Source: Phytoseiulus persimilis
Taxonomy: Eukaryota; Arthropoda; Arachnida; Mesostigmata; Phytoseiidae
Reading direction: 5' to 3'
Length of the DNA stretch: 64,000 nucleotides
NCBI GenBank assembly: GCA_037576195.1
Contig: CM075101.1
Location: 2,914,001 to 2,978,000 of the forward strand
Shown here: positions 11,826 to 24,500 of the stretch, piece by piece
Layout of the letters: every line of letters begins with the position of its first letter
Numbering within the stretch: position 1 is the first letter of the stretch
Notes under the pieces: generated by a model
The model's database searches: none
What the model was told of the DNA's origin: nothing
What the model saw: the letters and a program-made list of their open reading frames with translations, nothing else
Program-made: the position numbers and the translations under genes

Positions 11826-14045
11826 TACTAGCCGGCCTTCGGCCGACTACGCTGGCTGGCCCGTCCCTTGCTTTGGGAGTCTACTGCTGACAGACACACC
11901 TTGCCTAACATGCGGTGTCATCGGGACACCTTCGGGGGTGGCCACCGATTCTCGATAGGATTCTGACCTGGGATCGAGGCACTTTTCCCTCTCTTCACTG
12001 GGTCAGCATTAAGGTTTCGAGAAGTAATGGTCAGATTGGTCCCGGGATCACTCCTCCAAACTCGGAAGTAATGGTCAGATTGGAGACGGGAATCACCCCT
12101 CCAGGTTCTGAAAGTACGGTCAGATTCACCTTGGAAGTACCCCTCCGGACTCGAAAAGTATTGTCAGATTGGTTCTGGAATCACCCCTCCAGAGTGGGAG
12201 AGTAATGGTCAGATTGGTCTCGTGAATCATCCCTCCAGGGTTGGGAACTAATGGCCAGATTGGTCCCGGAATCACCCTCCAGAGTAGGAAGAGTATGGCC
12301 AGATTGTGTCCGAATCACCCCTCCAAGTGCAGAGTAATGGCCAGATTGGTCTCGTATCACCCTCAGGTTGGAAACGAATGGCCAGATTGGTCCTCGAATC
12401 ACCCCTCCAGAGTTGGAAAGTAATGTCCAGATTGGTCTCGGAATCACCCCTCCAGAGTAGGGAAGTAATGGCCAGATTGGTCTCGGAATCACCCCTCCAG
12501 AGTTGGAAATAATGGCCAGATTGGTCTCGGAATCACCCCTCCAGAGTTGGAAAGTAATGGCCAGATTGGTCTCGGAATCACCCCTCCAGAGTTGGAAAGT
12601 AATGGCCAGATTGGTCTCGAAATCACCCCTCCAGAGTTGGAAAGTAATGGCCAGATTGGTCTCGGAATCACCCCTCCAGAGTTGGAAAGTAATGGCCAGA
12701 TTGGTCCCGGAATCACCCCTCCAGAGTTGGAAACTAATGGCCAGATTGGTCATCGGAATCACCCCTCCAGAGTTGGAAACTAATGGCCAGATTGGTCACC
12801 GGAATCACCCCTCCAGAGTTGGAAACTAATGGCCAGATTGGTCCCGGAATCACCCCTCCAGAGTTGGAAAGTAATGGCCAGATTGGTCCCGGAATCACCC
12901 CTCCAGAGTTGGAAAGTCATGGCCAGATGGTTCCGGAATCACCCCTCCAGAGTTGGGAAAGTAATGCCAGATAGGTCTCGGAATCACCCCTCCAGGAGTT
13001 GGAAAGTAATGGCCAGATTGGTCTCGGAATCATCCCCTCGAGAGTTGGGAAGTAATGGCCAGATTGGTCTCGGAATCACCCCTCCAGAGTTGGAAAGTAA
13101 TGGCCATATTGGTCTCGGAATCACCCCTCCAGAGTTGGAAAGTAATGGCCAGAATTGGTCTCGGAATCACCCCTCCAGAGTTGGAAAGTAATGGCCAGAT
13201 TGGTCTCGGAATCACCCCTCCAGAGCTTGGAAACGTAATGGCCAGATTGGTCTCGGAATCACCCCTCCTAGAGTTGGAGGAGGGGTGATTCCGGTGCCAA
13301 TCTGGCCATTAGTTTCCAACTCTGGAGGGGTGATTCCGGTACCAATCTGGCCATTACTTTCCAACTCTGGAGGGGGGATTCTGAGACCAATCTGGCCATT
13401 ACTTTCCAACTCTGGAGGGGTGATTCCGAGACCAATCTTGCCATTAGTTTTCAACTCTGGAGGGGTGATTCCGGTACCAATCTGGCCATTACTTTCCAAC
13501 TCTGGAGGGGGGATTCTGAGACCAATCTGGCCATTACTTTCCAACTCTGGAGGGGTGATTCCGAGACCAATCTGGCCATTAGTTTTCAACTCTGGAGGGG
13601 TGATTCCGGTGCCAATCTGGCCATTAGTTTCCAACTCTGGAGGGGTGATTCCGGTGCCAATCTGGCCATTAGTTTCCAACTCTGGAGGGGTGATTCCGAG
13701 ACCAATCTGGCCATTAGTTTCCAGCTCTGGAGGGGTGATTCCGAGACAAATCTAAGCATACTTTTCAAAACCTGGAGGGGTGATTCCGGGACCAATCTGA
13801 CCATGCTTCTCCGAATCTGGAGGGGTGATTACGACACCAATCTGACCATACTTCTCGAGACCATGATGCTGACCAAGTGAAGAGAGAGGAAAGTGCCTCG
13901 ATTCCAGGTCAGAACCCTTTCGAGAATCGGTGGCCACTCCCGAAGGTCTCATGACACTACATTTAAGGCGATGTGTGTCTGTCAGCAGTAGACTCCCGAA
14001 GCAAGGGACGGGTCGGCCAGCGTAGTCGGCCGAAGGCCGGCTAGT
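11826..14045. mobile_element. Head-to-head pair of truncated minisatellite elements (giant palindrome)
   Basis: The left end (11830-11960, starting CTAGCCGGCCTTCGGCCG) is the reverse complement of the right end (13915-14045). Inside, the 45-bp minisatellite runs in one orientation to about 13275 and in the opposite orientation from there to about 13870. The flip point is itself a palindrome around GGAGGAGGGG. Both termini therefore correspond to the same (3') end of the element seen complete at 14046-17417. The terminal hairpin followed by CTAG resembles Helitron/Helentron 3' ends, but no Rep/helicase is present, so the class is inferred. Confidence 0.5.
12010..13870. repeat. 45-bp minisatellite, two arrays in opposite orientation
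   Basis: The unit, read on the minus strand of the left array, is about 45 bp: TGGAGGGGTGATTCCGAGAC, then CAATCTGGCCATTACTTTCC, then AACTC. The left array (about 12010-13275) has roughly 28 units and the inverted right array (about 13276-13870) roughly 13. Units near the outer ends are the most diverged. Because 45 is divisible by three and the unit lacks stops in most frames, long artificial ORFs appear on both strands. I do not annotate them as genes. Confidence 0.85.
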
Positions 14046-17000
14046 CTATATATATAAAAATCCAGGGTCTGTTTGTTTGTTTGTTTGTTTGTTTGTTTGT
14101 TTGTCCTCAATAGGCTCCTCTGGTATTGATCGGATCGACTTGGAACAAACTGCATAATGTAGGGCGGCTCTCCGGGAAGGACATAGGCCACCCACCACTC
14201 CCCCCCTCCTCCTCCCCTCCTCCCCCCCTCGCGATTTAACCCAACTTTGACCCCCTCCATACTGTCATCCGCATCCAAATTCTGACGATAAGGTGCACCG
14301 CCCCGTTATGACGCCAGCCAGACTCATCCCATCGTCATCGGATATCCTTCCCCACCTCCTCTCCTATACATCTATCATAAAAATCTATCATAAAAATTCC
14401 TGGAGGGGTGATTTCGAGACCAATCTGGCCATTACTTTCCAACTCTGGAGGGGTGATTCCGAGACCAATCTGGCCATTACTTCTCAACTCTGGAGGGGTG
14501 ATTCCGAGACCAATCTGGCCATTACTTTCCAACTCTGGAGGGATGATTCCGGGAGCAATCTGAGCATTACTTCCCAAGCCTGGAGGGGTGATTCCGGGAG
14601 CAATCTGAGCATTACTTTCCAACTCTGGAGGGGTGATTCCGAGACCAATCTGGCCATTATTTCCCAACTCTGGAGGGGTGATTCTGAGACCAATCTGGCC
14701 ATTACTTTCCAACTCTGGAGGGATGATTCCGGGAGCAATCTGAGCATTACTTCCCAAGCCTGGAGGGGTGATTCCGGGAGCAATCTGAGCATTACTTTCC
14801 AACTCTGGAGGAGTGATTCCGAGACCAATCTGGCCAATACTTTCGAACTCTGGAGGGGTGATTCCGAGACCATTCTGGCCATTACTTTCCAACTCTGGAG
14901 GGGTGATTCCGAGACCAATCTGGCCATTACTTCTCAACTCTGGAGGGGTGATTCCGAGACCAATCTGAGCATTACTTCCCAAGTCTGGAGGGGTGATTCC
15001 GGGAGCAATCTGAGCATTACTTTCCAACTCTGGAGGAGTGATTCCGAGACCAATCTGGCCATTACTTCCCAACTCTGGAGGGGTGATTCCGAGACCAATC
15101 TGAGCATTACTTCCCAACTCTAGAAGGGTGATTCCGGGACCAATCTGAGCATTACTTCCCAACACTGGAGGGGTGATTCTGGGATCAATCTGACCATTAC
15201 TTTCCAACTCTGCAGGAGTGATTCCGAGACCAATCTGACCATTACTTTCCAACTCTGGAGGGGTGATTCCGAGACCAATCTGAGAATTACTGTCCAATTC
15301 TGGAGGGGTGAATCCGGGACCAATCTGAGCATTATTCTCCAACTCTGGAGGGGTGATTCCGAGACCGATCTGAGAATTACTGTCCAACTCTGGAGGGGTG
15401 ATTTCGGGACCAATCTGAGCATTATTTTCCAACTCTGGAGAGGTGATTCCGAGACCAATCTGAGCATTGATTTCCAACTCAGGAGGGGTGATTCCGAGAC
15501 CAATCTGAGCATTACTTTCGAACTCTGGAGGGGTTATTCCGGGACCGATCTGAGCATTATTTTCCAACTCTGGAGGGGTGATTCCGAGACCAATCTGAGA
15601 ATTACTGTCCAACTCTGGAGGGGTGATTTCGGGACCAATCTGAGCATTATTTTCCAACTCTGCAGGAGTGATTCCGAGACCAATCTGACCATTACTTTCC
15701 AACTCTGGAGGGGTGATTCCGAGACCAATCTGAGAATTACTGTCTAACTCTGGAGGGGTGATTTCGGGACCAATCTGAGCATTATTTTCCAACTCTGGAG
15801 GGGTGATTCCGAGACCAATCTGAGCATTATTTTCCAACTCTGCAGGAGTGACTCCGAGACCAATCTGACCATTACTTTCCAACTCTGGAGGGGTGATTTT
15901 GAGACCAATCTGAGAATTACTGTCCAACTCGAGAGGGGTGATTTCGGGACAAATCTGACCATTACTTTCCAACTCTGGAGGGGTGATTCCGAGACCAATC
16001 TGAGAATTACTGTCCAACTCTGGAGGGGTGATTTCGGGACAAATCTGACCATTACTTTCCAACTCTGGAGGGGTGATTCCGAGACCAATCTGAGCATTGA
16101 TTTCCAACCCAGGAGGGGTGATTTCGGGACCAATCCAACCATTACTTTCCAACTCTGGAGGGGTGATTCTGAGACCAATCTGAGCATTACTTTCCAACTC
16201 TGGAGGGGTGATTCTGGGATCAATCTGGCCATTACTTTGCAACTCTGGAGGGATGATTCTAGGACCAATTTGGTCATTACTTTCCAACTCTGGAGGGGTG
16301 ATTCCGAGACCAATCTGGCCATTACTTTCCAACTCTGGAGGGGTGATTCTGAGACCAATCTGAGCATTACTTCCCAACTCTAGAAGGAAGATTCCGGTAC
16401 CAATCTGAGCATACTTTTCCAAGTCTGGAGAGGTGATTCCGAGACCAATCTGACTATCACTTTCCGAGTCTGGAGGGGTGATCTCGAGACATATCTAACC
16501 ATACTTTTCAAAACCTGGGGGGGTGATTCCGGGAGCAATCTGAGCATTACTTCCCAACTCTGGAGGGGTGATTCTGGGATCAATCTGACCATTATTTTCC
16601 AACTCTGCAGGAGTGATTCCGAGACCAATCTGACCATTACTTTCCAACTCTGGAGGGGTGATTCCGGTGCCAATTTGACCATTAGTTTCCAACTCTGGAG
16701 GGGTGATTCCGGTGCCAATTTGACCATTAGTTTTCAACTCTGGAGGGGTGATTCCGGTGCCAATCTGGCCATTAGTTTCCAACTCTGGAGGGGTGATTCC
16801 GAGACCAATCTGGCCATTAGTTTTCAACTCTGGAGGGGTGATTCCGAGACCAATCTGGCCATTAGTTTCCAACTCTGGAGGGGTGATTCCGGTATCAATC
16901 TGGCCATTAGTTTCCAACTCTGGAGGGGTGATTCCGGTACCAATCTGGCCATTACTTTCCAACTCTGGAGGGGTGATTCCGAGGCCAATCTGGCCATTAC

Positions 17001-17417
17001 TTCCCAACTCTGGAGGGGTGATTCTGGGAGCGATCTGGCCATTACTCTCCTACTCTGGAGGGGTGATTCCGGTATCAATCTGGCCATTACTTTCCAACCC
17101 TGGAGGGGTGATTCCGAGGCCAATCTGGCCATTACTTTCCAACTCTGGAGGGGTGATTCCGGGACCAATCTGACCATGCTTCTCCGAATCTGAAGGGGTG
17201 ATTACGACACCAATCTGACCATACTTCTCAAAACCATGATGCTGACCGAGTGAAAAGAGAGGAAAGTGCCTCGATTCCAGGTCAGAATCTTATCGAGAAT
17301 CGGTGGCCACTCCCGAAGGTCTCATGACACTACATTCAAGGCAATGTGTGTCTGTCAGCAGTAGACTCCCGAAGCAAGGGACGGGCCGGCCAGCGTAGTC
17401 GGCCGAAGGCCGGCTAG
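14046..17417 (+). mobile_element. Complete minisatellite-bearing non-autonomous element (Helitron/HINE-like)
   Basis: The 5' part (14046-14397) starts TATATATATAAAAATCC, carries a (GTTT)n microsatellite at about 14069-14103 and contains no gene. It is followed by about 62 copies of the 45-bp unit (14398-17205) and a conserved 3' end (17215-17417) that repeats 13865-14045 almost base for base. The 3' end finishes with GTCGGCCGAAGGCCGG, which can form a hairpin, and then CTAG. Helentron-related non-autonomous elements have this organisation (unique 5' end, central minisatellite, 3' hairpin plus CTAG). The class is inferred from structure only. Confidence 0.5.
14398..17205. repeat. 45-bp minisatellite array, about 62 units
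   Basis: Consecutive units share the frame TGGAGGGGTGATTCC...CAATCTG...ATTAC..TCCAACTC with two main variants at the middle (CTGGCC or CTGAGC). Higher-order blocks recur: alternating DSN and GTC variants near 15240-15900 suggest local unequal exchange. A 695-codon open frame on the minus strand (16422-14335) is only the 15-residue reading of the 45-bp unit. Confidence 0.9.
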
Positions 17418-18917
17418 TGTGTGAATAAAGAGGGGGCCAAAATTTAGAACGTATCTTGCCGCCTCACACCAGCGTACTACTGACACCTGAATCACGCAGC
17501 TTCTTGGCAACTAAGATCTGAGAGTTCCTGAATCGAACAGCAAGCCAGGGTTGGTAATAAATTTCGTCCAAAGAAAGAAGGAAATTTACCCTGGAGGGGG
17601 GGGGTGCAAGCGTTCTGGAATAACCTGGTGAGGACCTCAAACCGTCATGGAGCTTGTATTGGGTCGGGGGTTTTATTCTCGGTCGTCCGGAATGGGTGCG
17701 AACAGGACCGAAGAAAAATCAAGGGAATTGACCCAACGTTCACAAGAACCGAGATTCAGTTGAGAGATTCTGCTGCTTTCGGAACTCGACTCAAAACTGA
17801 CTTGGTTTGTGTCGTTTTTGGGACGGTCATCGTAATTTCAACATGCGCACACCTTTACTCCCTTCGAGAAGCGGGTACGGCATCGATCGATCGCGGAACA
17901 TGTGAGAGCGTGGAAGGAATTCGTCGACGAACCCGGGTTGATTTGTCGCTGGTTAAGTCTCACAAAACGTCGAACTCAGTGTCGCCATGCCCCTTGATCA
18001 TTCTGGCAACTGTCCTCTCACGGACCCGAGTTGGTGAAATTGCGCTCTGCGATAGCCTGTTAACTCTTGGGATGGATAACGCCCTTTCGTTCGGGTCTCC
18101 GATATCGGTTCAGCACTCCTATTGTTATTGACCTCCCTTCTCCTTGAACACACGCACACTTTTTCACAGCGTGAGATGCACGCACACTCTCATGATGAGA
18201 AGCGCTAGTCTCTCCCTTCGAATGCTTTGACTTGCTTGACTTAGACACTCGCAGTAGGGAAAAACGTGACATAGCCACACCAGTGCCTAGCGCGCCCATC
18301 GAGTTTCATCAATTTACTCCCACAGGAAGCCGCGTAACCGATGACGAGGCAGTTGAAATTTCGGGAGCGGTGCAGTTTTGTCTTCAATGGATACTTTGAT
18401 CGCTCACGATTCGATTGGACGCGTATCTGAATCGCCTATGGGAAAAGCTCCAAATAGATCCCCAATCCTGGATCGGAACGACGCGCCGGCTCCAAAACTC
18501 TGTTTCGTGAAACAATAAATTTTCTGCGGCCTGAGCCGGTGTTTCTCAAGCAGAATCCCACCAGGCCCCACTTGTTCAACCAGAAACTCCCCACGCCTCA
18601 CCGCGCCCTCACAGGGCACCGATAAGGAGCGAGAATGGGATAGGCTTTGACCTCAATTTGTAAGGAACACAACTTCATTAGCGAATTGGGGGTCTCCGAG
18701 CCCCATCGAAAATACTCCGTGCCCAACCGGTGAGGCAGGTGCCCCACGTGGGGAAACACTGGCCTAGGCCAATAGAATTTCACAGCTGCAGGGGTGGCAT
18801 GTATGCCTATCGAGTTTCGATCTATTCCAGTCGAGAGTCCAGTCCAGTCGAGAGTGATTACCGAGGTAGCAGCATTGAAAAACGTTGAGTTCCGAAATTA
18901 CGAAATTCGCCGCCGAA
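17418..18917. other. No recognised gene
   Basis: The longest ORF (17604-18131 plus, 175 codons from a non-ATG start) has no motif I recognise. A G-run lies near 17592. I see no repeat ends, tRNA signature or transposase motif. A short tandem (CCAGTCGAGAGT, near 18828-18853) is present. Confidence 0.35.
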
Positions 18918-19155
18918 AAGATGAGTGGATTTCGTTTGGGCGCTCAGCAAGGATCATCGGCATCATTAGCAACACTTCCCCGCTGACCGATTTCAATTCC
19001 AAGCTTTTCTTCCCCCCGTTCTCTTTTAACGGAGTTTCCCATAGATGTGCATACGTTCTTCCATCCTTTCGAACGGTAGAGTTCATCCGTTCCAGAAGAA
19101 CGCCGTTCTTCCGTACCGCCGTTCGAAAGAATTGCGAGCTTAGCAGGGAGCCTAG
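18918..19155 (-). repeat. Dispersed MITE-like repeat, copy B
   Basis: This is the inverted counterpart of 3083-3270. It keeps the order of landmarks (AACGAAAT and GCGCTCAGCAAGGATCATCGGC at the left end; GAAAGAATTGCGAGCTTAGC at the right) but has an extra internal segment of about 50 bp with a second GAACG-rich inverted motif. No protein is encoded. Confidence 0.6.
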
Positions 19156-21339
19156 CGGAGCTACCGATAATTTCAAGCACGATCCAAGCGCGGAACAGTA
19201 AGGAGAACTGGCATGGTTCGCCGCGGAATGATGAAATTTCCAAAGATTCTATGGTTTACACATGATCCATCGTCAACAATGTCAGTTTAGATGGCGAGGA
19301 GTCGATACGCAGGGTGAACGGCAAAACATTGAGCCAGGCTCAATACAAGGAGATGAAGTGCACAGCGAGACGCATCGAGTGATTCTCATCCCGGACAGGA
19401 CACAGTGTGATGCAACTCCACGGAACCTCTGGTCTTCGGCGCTTGGAGACCGAAGAACTCCGCGGCCGTGAGGCTTCCTCGGCACTGAAGCGGATGCGCC
19501 ATTTGCAGAGCAGTGAGGGTGAGGGTGGTGAGGCCATCCGGCATTCCTTAATGATGGGAAGACCGAGGGATAAACTTTCTGGACCTGTCTCTTTCGATTT
19601 CGTACTTCCCGAGGAATTTGAGCCGGATAATCCTGCATTTCTCCATTGGAGTTTATGAGAGGGAGCGACGCTCGATGATTTTTCCCTCCATGCACACAAC
19701 ATGAAACAGACTCGTCGGCTTATGTGGATGGATATTTGTTCTGTAAATACCCTTCGACAGCGTATATCATTTACAGCAATCGAATCAGTTCATCTAATCC
19801 AATCGGGGCTGATAGGATGAAATTCGCCCTGCATCGCCAGATCTCGGCAGGTAACGGAGTCCTTACGCTCTGCGTTTCTTGCATGCCAAACCCCTGGAAC
19901 CCTTCCAAGACCCCTGGAATGAAAGGGACCATAAGTGCAAATGGAAGATCGAAATAAATCTAAGAATCCAAATTGATCATTGTCCCGCAGGGCGAGTCTC
20001 TTTCCTTGTCGAAGACGAAATTGCCTGTTCCTGTGTCATGTTGGGTCACGTAGCTCCCCCAATCGTACCAAACGGGTCGACCGTATTCGCTCCCCGCCCC
20101 AGCGACGTTGATCCGATCCATATCTACATTTCTTCAATATCAATGAAAAAACGGAGGAACACTCGACATCGAAATGAGACCACTACGAGCTTCCACGCGG
20201 ATGTATATAATATACGTCTCAATATTGAATATGATATATATATTAAAATCCTTTTGTTGGAAATTAGGCCACACCAATGTAATAAGGATGACACTCGGTT
20301 TAGAAACCAGTACCCAGTGTTTATTATTTAAGAGCGGTGGCTTATCTAGTATGAAGGGAAAGGGTATTTCTCCGAGTCCAGTGTCGTAAGACACTCAGTC
20401 TTTCCCAGACCTGCCGCAAACCGGCCACCAGGATAATCCTCCTCCTGGTTGATGGTTAAGGCAGAAATCTAGTCCTGTTACATATTGTGATACACAGTAA
20501 AGATTCCCATGGTAGTCACCTAGTCCGATTACAGAAATTTGTCCCGATCTCATTTCTTGGTGACGTATTGCCTATCAATGATTTCCTCAACGCTCATGTT
20601 GTAGATTCCGCCGAGTCGATCTCTAGATTCCGATGATACTTGCTGACTCGAATCGGTGCTCTTGAGGGTAAGTGCTGTAGGTAGTATATGAGCTTAGTGC
20701 TCGAATATGAATGATGCATTCAGTTCGCATAATTTACGGATTATCATCGCCATTATGCCCGAATGCCAAAACTCCCTCGAGGAAATTTCGCTCCTTAATA
20801 CGCTTGAGAAGTCTCCTCCTGATGTTCGAAGGCTGATGCAACCCGACACGCGGCGAATCGAGGCGGTCAACCCGTCTTATTCTTTGCAACAGTTTCATCT
20901 CAATTTTAGCAGTTGCAGCCATAGTGATAGCGATTCCCCTGGCGAGACTAGAAGAGCCAGTCCTGGATCTCATCTTTTTAGAATGGTTGAGTTCTTCCTT
21001 CTTCCATGTTTAGTTCGGTTGATATCTTACTGAAGCTCTCAACGTGGAATCCTATGATGACACCGGCCGTTCTTCACGGGAACGCTCCGGCAGCCCTGAC
21101 GATTCTGAGGTCTTCAACTCCAACTACCTCAACCCAGATGGCGCTCACTCCATCGGTCACACCAACACCAAGTCCGTCGGAGCCCGAGGCTGAACTCACC
21201 CTCGCCAACTCAGATAATTCTTCGCTCACGTCCTCTTCTCCGACAACGACCACCAGTACAGATCGTATAGACAGTTGATTCCGTTTGGCACAAACCGTAT
21301 CGCGTCCCCAACAATCCAAGGACCTTCGGTAGCAGTTCC
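19156..21339. other. No recognised gene
   Basis: Overlapping ORFs of 100-150 codons occur on both strands around 19280-19700 and 19880-20390, none with a recognisable domain. The segment 20200-20250 is A/T-rich. ORFs at 20707-21033 (plus) and 20973-20734 (minus) overlap antiparallel and neither is convincing. Confidence 0.3.
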
Positions 21340-21525
21340 GTGGATGACTCCGGCGAGGATAGTCACTCCGCCGACCTTAGTGACATCGGTAGCTCGATTT
21401 CGACAACGACGGCAGCTCCGATCACGATGACAACGGTGGCTCCGACCACGACGACGACGGCGACTCCGACCACGACGACGACGGCGACTCCGACTACGAG
21501 GACGACGACAACGTCCGAGTCTGTT
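21130..21525 (+). repeat. Low-complexity coding-like stretch (Thr-rich or Asp-rich by frame)
   Basis: GAC/ACG-rich triplets at about 21385-21510 read as Thr runs in one frame (TTTTTATPTTTTTATP) and as an acidic repeat in another (SDHDDDGD repeated). An upstream Thr/Ser/Pro-rich frame covers 21006-21278. Triplet repetition that stays in register suggests a former coding repeat, but there is no domain to say which frame, if any, is or was translated. Confidence 0.35.
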
Positions 21526-21529
21526 GATG

Positions 21530-22554
21530 CGTGGTATCGTATTGATAACTTCATTTGTGAAGACACACCCGTAGCCACTCTCTGCAGCTGGACGATGGAA
21601 AGCTCATGTCTGCTTACGAGAAAGAACTCAGTTGACCCCGGAAGGCGAATTTCTACCATTCTAAGAGCATTCTAAGAGCATCTATCGATTTGGATGGATC
21701 GTTGATTCCGACCCTTGCTTCGGATACCCGAAGCTGGGAACCAGGAAGATTCATCGTTTGAGCAGAGATTTCATCAGGAACCCCTTCCAGCTCCCTGAAC
21801 GCAACGGCTCCCAGAGGCTTTACTTCGGACTGAACGGGGGAAGCAGTTCGCGATGGTTCCGCCTGAGAACGCGATAACGCAAGTCGATGTCAATAAGAAG
21901 TTAAATCATCTCCGCGATCCGTTCCGGATGTCTCAGTGTGAAGAATAACCGCGGTTGGGATCTGCTTCCGCTCGCAGCAGTCACCGTGAGTAAACGACCC
22001 GGGAGGACTCCTCCACGGCGGCATCTTCCTCCTCGGTTTTGATCCGACTTGAGGGGCTCGTTCCGTAGATCCAGCTGCGGAAATCGAGGATTCAGTCATG
22101 AGAACTCTCTGAGCCGTGCGAATCTGGCGGATTGTGAGTCCGCTGACTTTCGTTGATACGAAAGCCGTTAAACACTTGTTGATCAAGCTGAAAGTCCCCC
22201 CGATGAGTCTTGGAAATGATTGGACTCTCTCTTCCTCTCTCTCTTCCTCCCTCTCTCTTCCTTCCTCCTCTCTCTCGGTATAATCTCCGCTCCGCTGTTT
22301 TACGACCACGTGGTCCATCCGGCTCTGATCCCGCCGCACCGATGTAAACCTTTACGTTTACGATGGGTTTGAGGCTTGGGACGTCTCTCATAGAGGTCAT
22401 TATTGCAGACCTGCGTTTCCGAGAAGCGGAAAACGGAAATTCATACTCTTACGGATGCGGACAAGACAGACGATAAAGTCTCAGAGTGAATCGGTTCGCC
22501 GCAAGACAAAGGGTTCGGCAATTAAGGACACTCGGGGAGCTACATGATTCTAAC
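21530..22554. other. No gene seen; CT-rich microsatellite
   Basis: An impure (TCTCTCTTCC)n pyrimidine run lies at about 22223-22279. The minus-strand ORF across it (22339-21890) is a reading of that run and is not supported. A small duplication CATTCTAAGAG occurs near 21657-21680. The rest shows nothing recognisable. Confidence 0.4.
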
Positions 22555-24500
22555 ACCGAATGTCTGTCTCATTATTCCGTGCCGTGATCTTCCAGACTCA
22601 CAGAGTACTTCTAGATCGTGTCCACCGACTGACCCCAGTGGGTTATTTCCAACATTCGTTATTGCGCACGATACCGCTTTACGGACCCATACGACTGGAC
22701 AGTGTACTGTGAGGTGTGTGACTCTCCCGTGAATAGTTCGGTGCAACTCCAACGAGTGAAATGTATCAAACGGAGAGTCAGCCAACACACGAGATTCCAG
22801 TAGCTCCCACGGCTCAAGCAACGCAGGCGACCAGATGCCCGGGCACTCAGCAAAAATAGAAAGTGGTAGGCTGAAAGCAGAAGACAAACACAAGCGAGAG
22901 TATGGTGAGGACATGGAGGACTTCAACAACCTCGACGTAGGCTCGAGAAACCGGCACCAATACATCGGTGTGCTGCGGCCTGATGGTGCGAACTACACCG
23001 AATGGGTTGTTTTCCGCGACTTTAGATGCAGACCCGTTCGCCCTCGATGTGACCCTGTGGAAACTGGTACCACCGCGAACGATCTCCAGGCGGTCATTCA
23101 CCGCGAGGGAGGAATCCGGAAAATCTCTTGTGCCCCTAGTGAATGCTACGGAGATTGAAGCTCTCAGACTGGTACCCACGAGATGACGGTTCTGTCCATG
23201 GAGCTCCAGACTTCCCATGGAGAACAGCATCGCGGAAACACTCATAACCATGGGGCCAGCATCAACCGAACGGTGACCAGTTCCAGCGAGAGATCCTGTT
23301 TCAATTGTGGAAGGTCAAATGATCAGACTGCCCAATGTCGGGCCCCAATTCGGAGAAGGACAACAAGCCGATAACAGCATCGTTCACAAAGTCCTCAACA
23401 GTCTCACCGATACCAGCATGTACGTCCCGGAGGACAACCCTTGAATGGTCAACAGCAATCAAGTGCGAACAACACTGAAGCTCGCGTTGTTGAAGCTCTC
23501 ATTTGTGAGACGGGTATCGTTCAGACTAGCAATGTACCAACCGATAATGAGTACTCCGTGGACAGTGAAATGAGTTCTCATTCGATCAACTACACGCCCT
23601 ATCATCAGCCACGTGAGATCAAATTGAGTGGTTCTAGAGCCCTGAGCGCTCCTGGGTTCGGAACTGTTCGTTTGAGTTCAATCTACAACGAACGTTCTCA
23701 GACTGTGCAGCTGAATGAGGTGTTGTATCTCCCACGAGTCCGACGAGATTTCTTATCGGTCTTCTGTCTTATCAGTGTCAAAGCTGGCTGAAGATAACGT
23801 CGAGATGAGTGTTCTTCAGGACAACAGCAACTTGAAACAAGGGAACATGGCTCTTCAGGAGAACGTAAGAATGGTCTCTACGAGCTCACGCTTTACCTAC
23901 ACTTCTGAAAGAAATGATGCTAAAGGCAACAACAGTGTCAGCCTCGCGCCGAAGCACCGAACAGACGCTCACGTCAACGTAGGATAGCTGAAGTTAATGT
24001 TCTAGAGAGAAGGATATGGAGTGATCCCAGAATTCACTAGCTGTGAAAGCTGTGTTGACGGAAAGATGCATCGAGCTGGCTACCGGCAGAAGCCTAGCAG
24101 CAGGCTTGCCCCTCGCATTGTGTGGATCAACTGCGCTGTGGGTTCCGTAAGCACGCCTTCTTACGGAAGACATGACGCATGCCTCACATTGACTTATGAC
24201 CGCAGCCGTATCCGTAAATCGTACCTCCTCCGAAAAGAATCCGAAGTCTTCGATCGGATTAGGGATATGCTCGGAAGGTTCTACAACTTGCCAGAACCGT
24301 TATCAACATAGAAGAAGATGGACCGAGTTGAAGAATCCTCAAACTCGGAACTAAGGACGTTCATCGAATCCGTGACATCACTGGACAGAAACCAGTACTA
24401 CCCAACGGAAACGCTAACCAGCGTCCCCCACTGTCCCCAGATGAACCCAACTTCGACGGACATCATCGAGCTTCCCTCACCGAGAAGAAACGTGCCATCT
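22555..24500 (+). pseudogene. Copia element 4: LTR end, primer site, gag and early pol, decayed
   Basis: An LTR end (CCAACA at 22654) is followed by TTCGTTATTGCGCACGAT, a degraded version of the primer-binding site of the other Copia elements in the window. Gag begins around 22835 and contains the Copia gag motif LRPDGANYTEW near 22970. A zinc knuckle near 23300 reads CFNCGRSNDQTAQC, with the usual His replaced by Asp. The protease-linked region ends with VLYLPRVRRDFLSV (about 23720). The pre-integrase motif CESCVDGKMHRAGYRQKP is at about 24040, followed by the start of an integrase core (KSEVFD near 24260). It stops there. Many shifts make it inactive. Confidence 0.65.

Noticed and set aside
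14335-16422. 695-codon minus-strand ORF with a 15-residue repeat as a structural protein gene
   Set aside because: It is the reading of a 45-bp minisatellite; equally long frames exist on the other strand and in other frames, and the unit occurs in inverted arrays next door.
12010-17205. CRISPR-like array
   Set aside because: Repeats are contiguous without unique spacers, and the genome is eukaryotic.
21890-22339. Minus-strand ORF with Glu/Arg runs
   Set aside because: The run is a translation of a CT-rich microsatellite and the rest has no domain.
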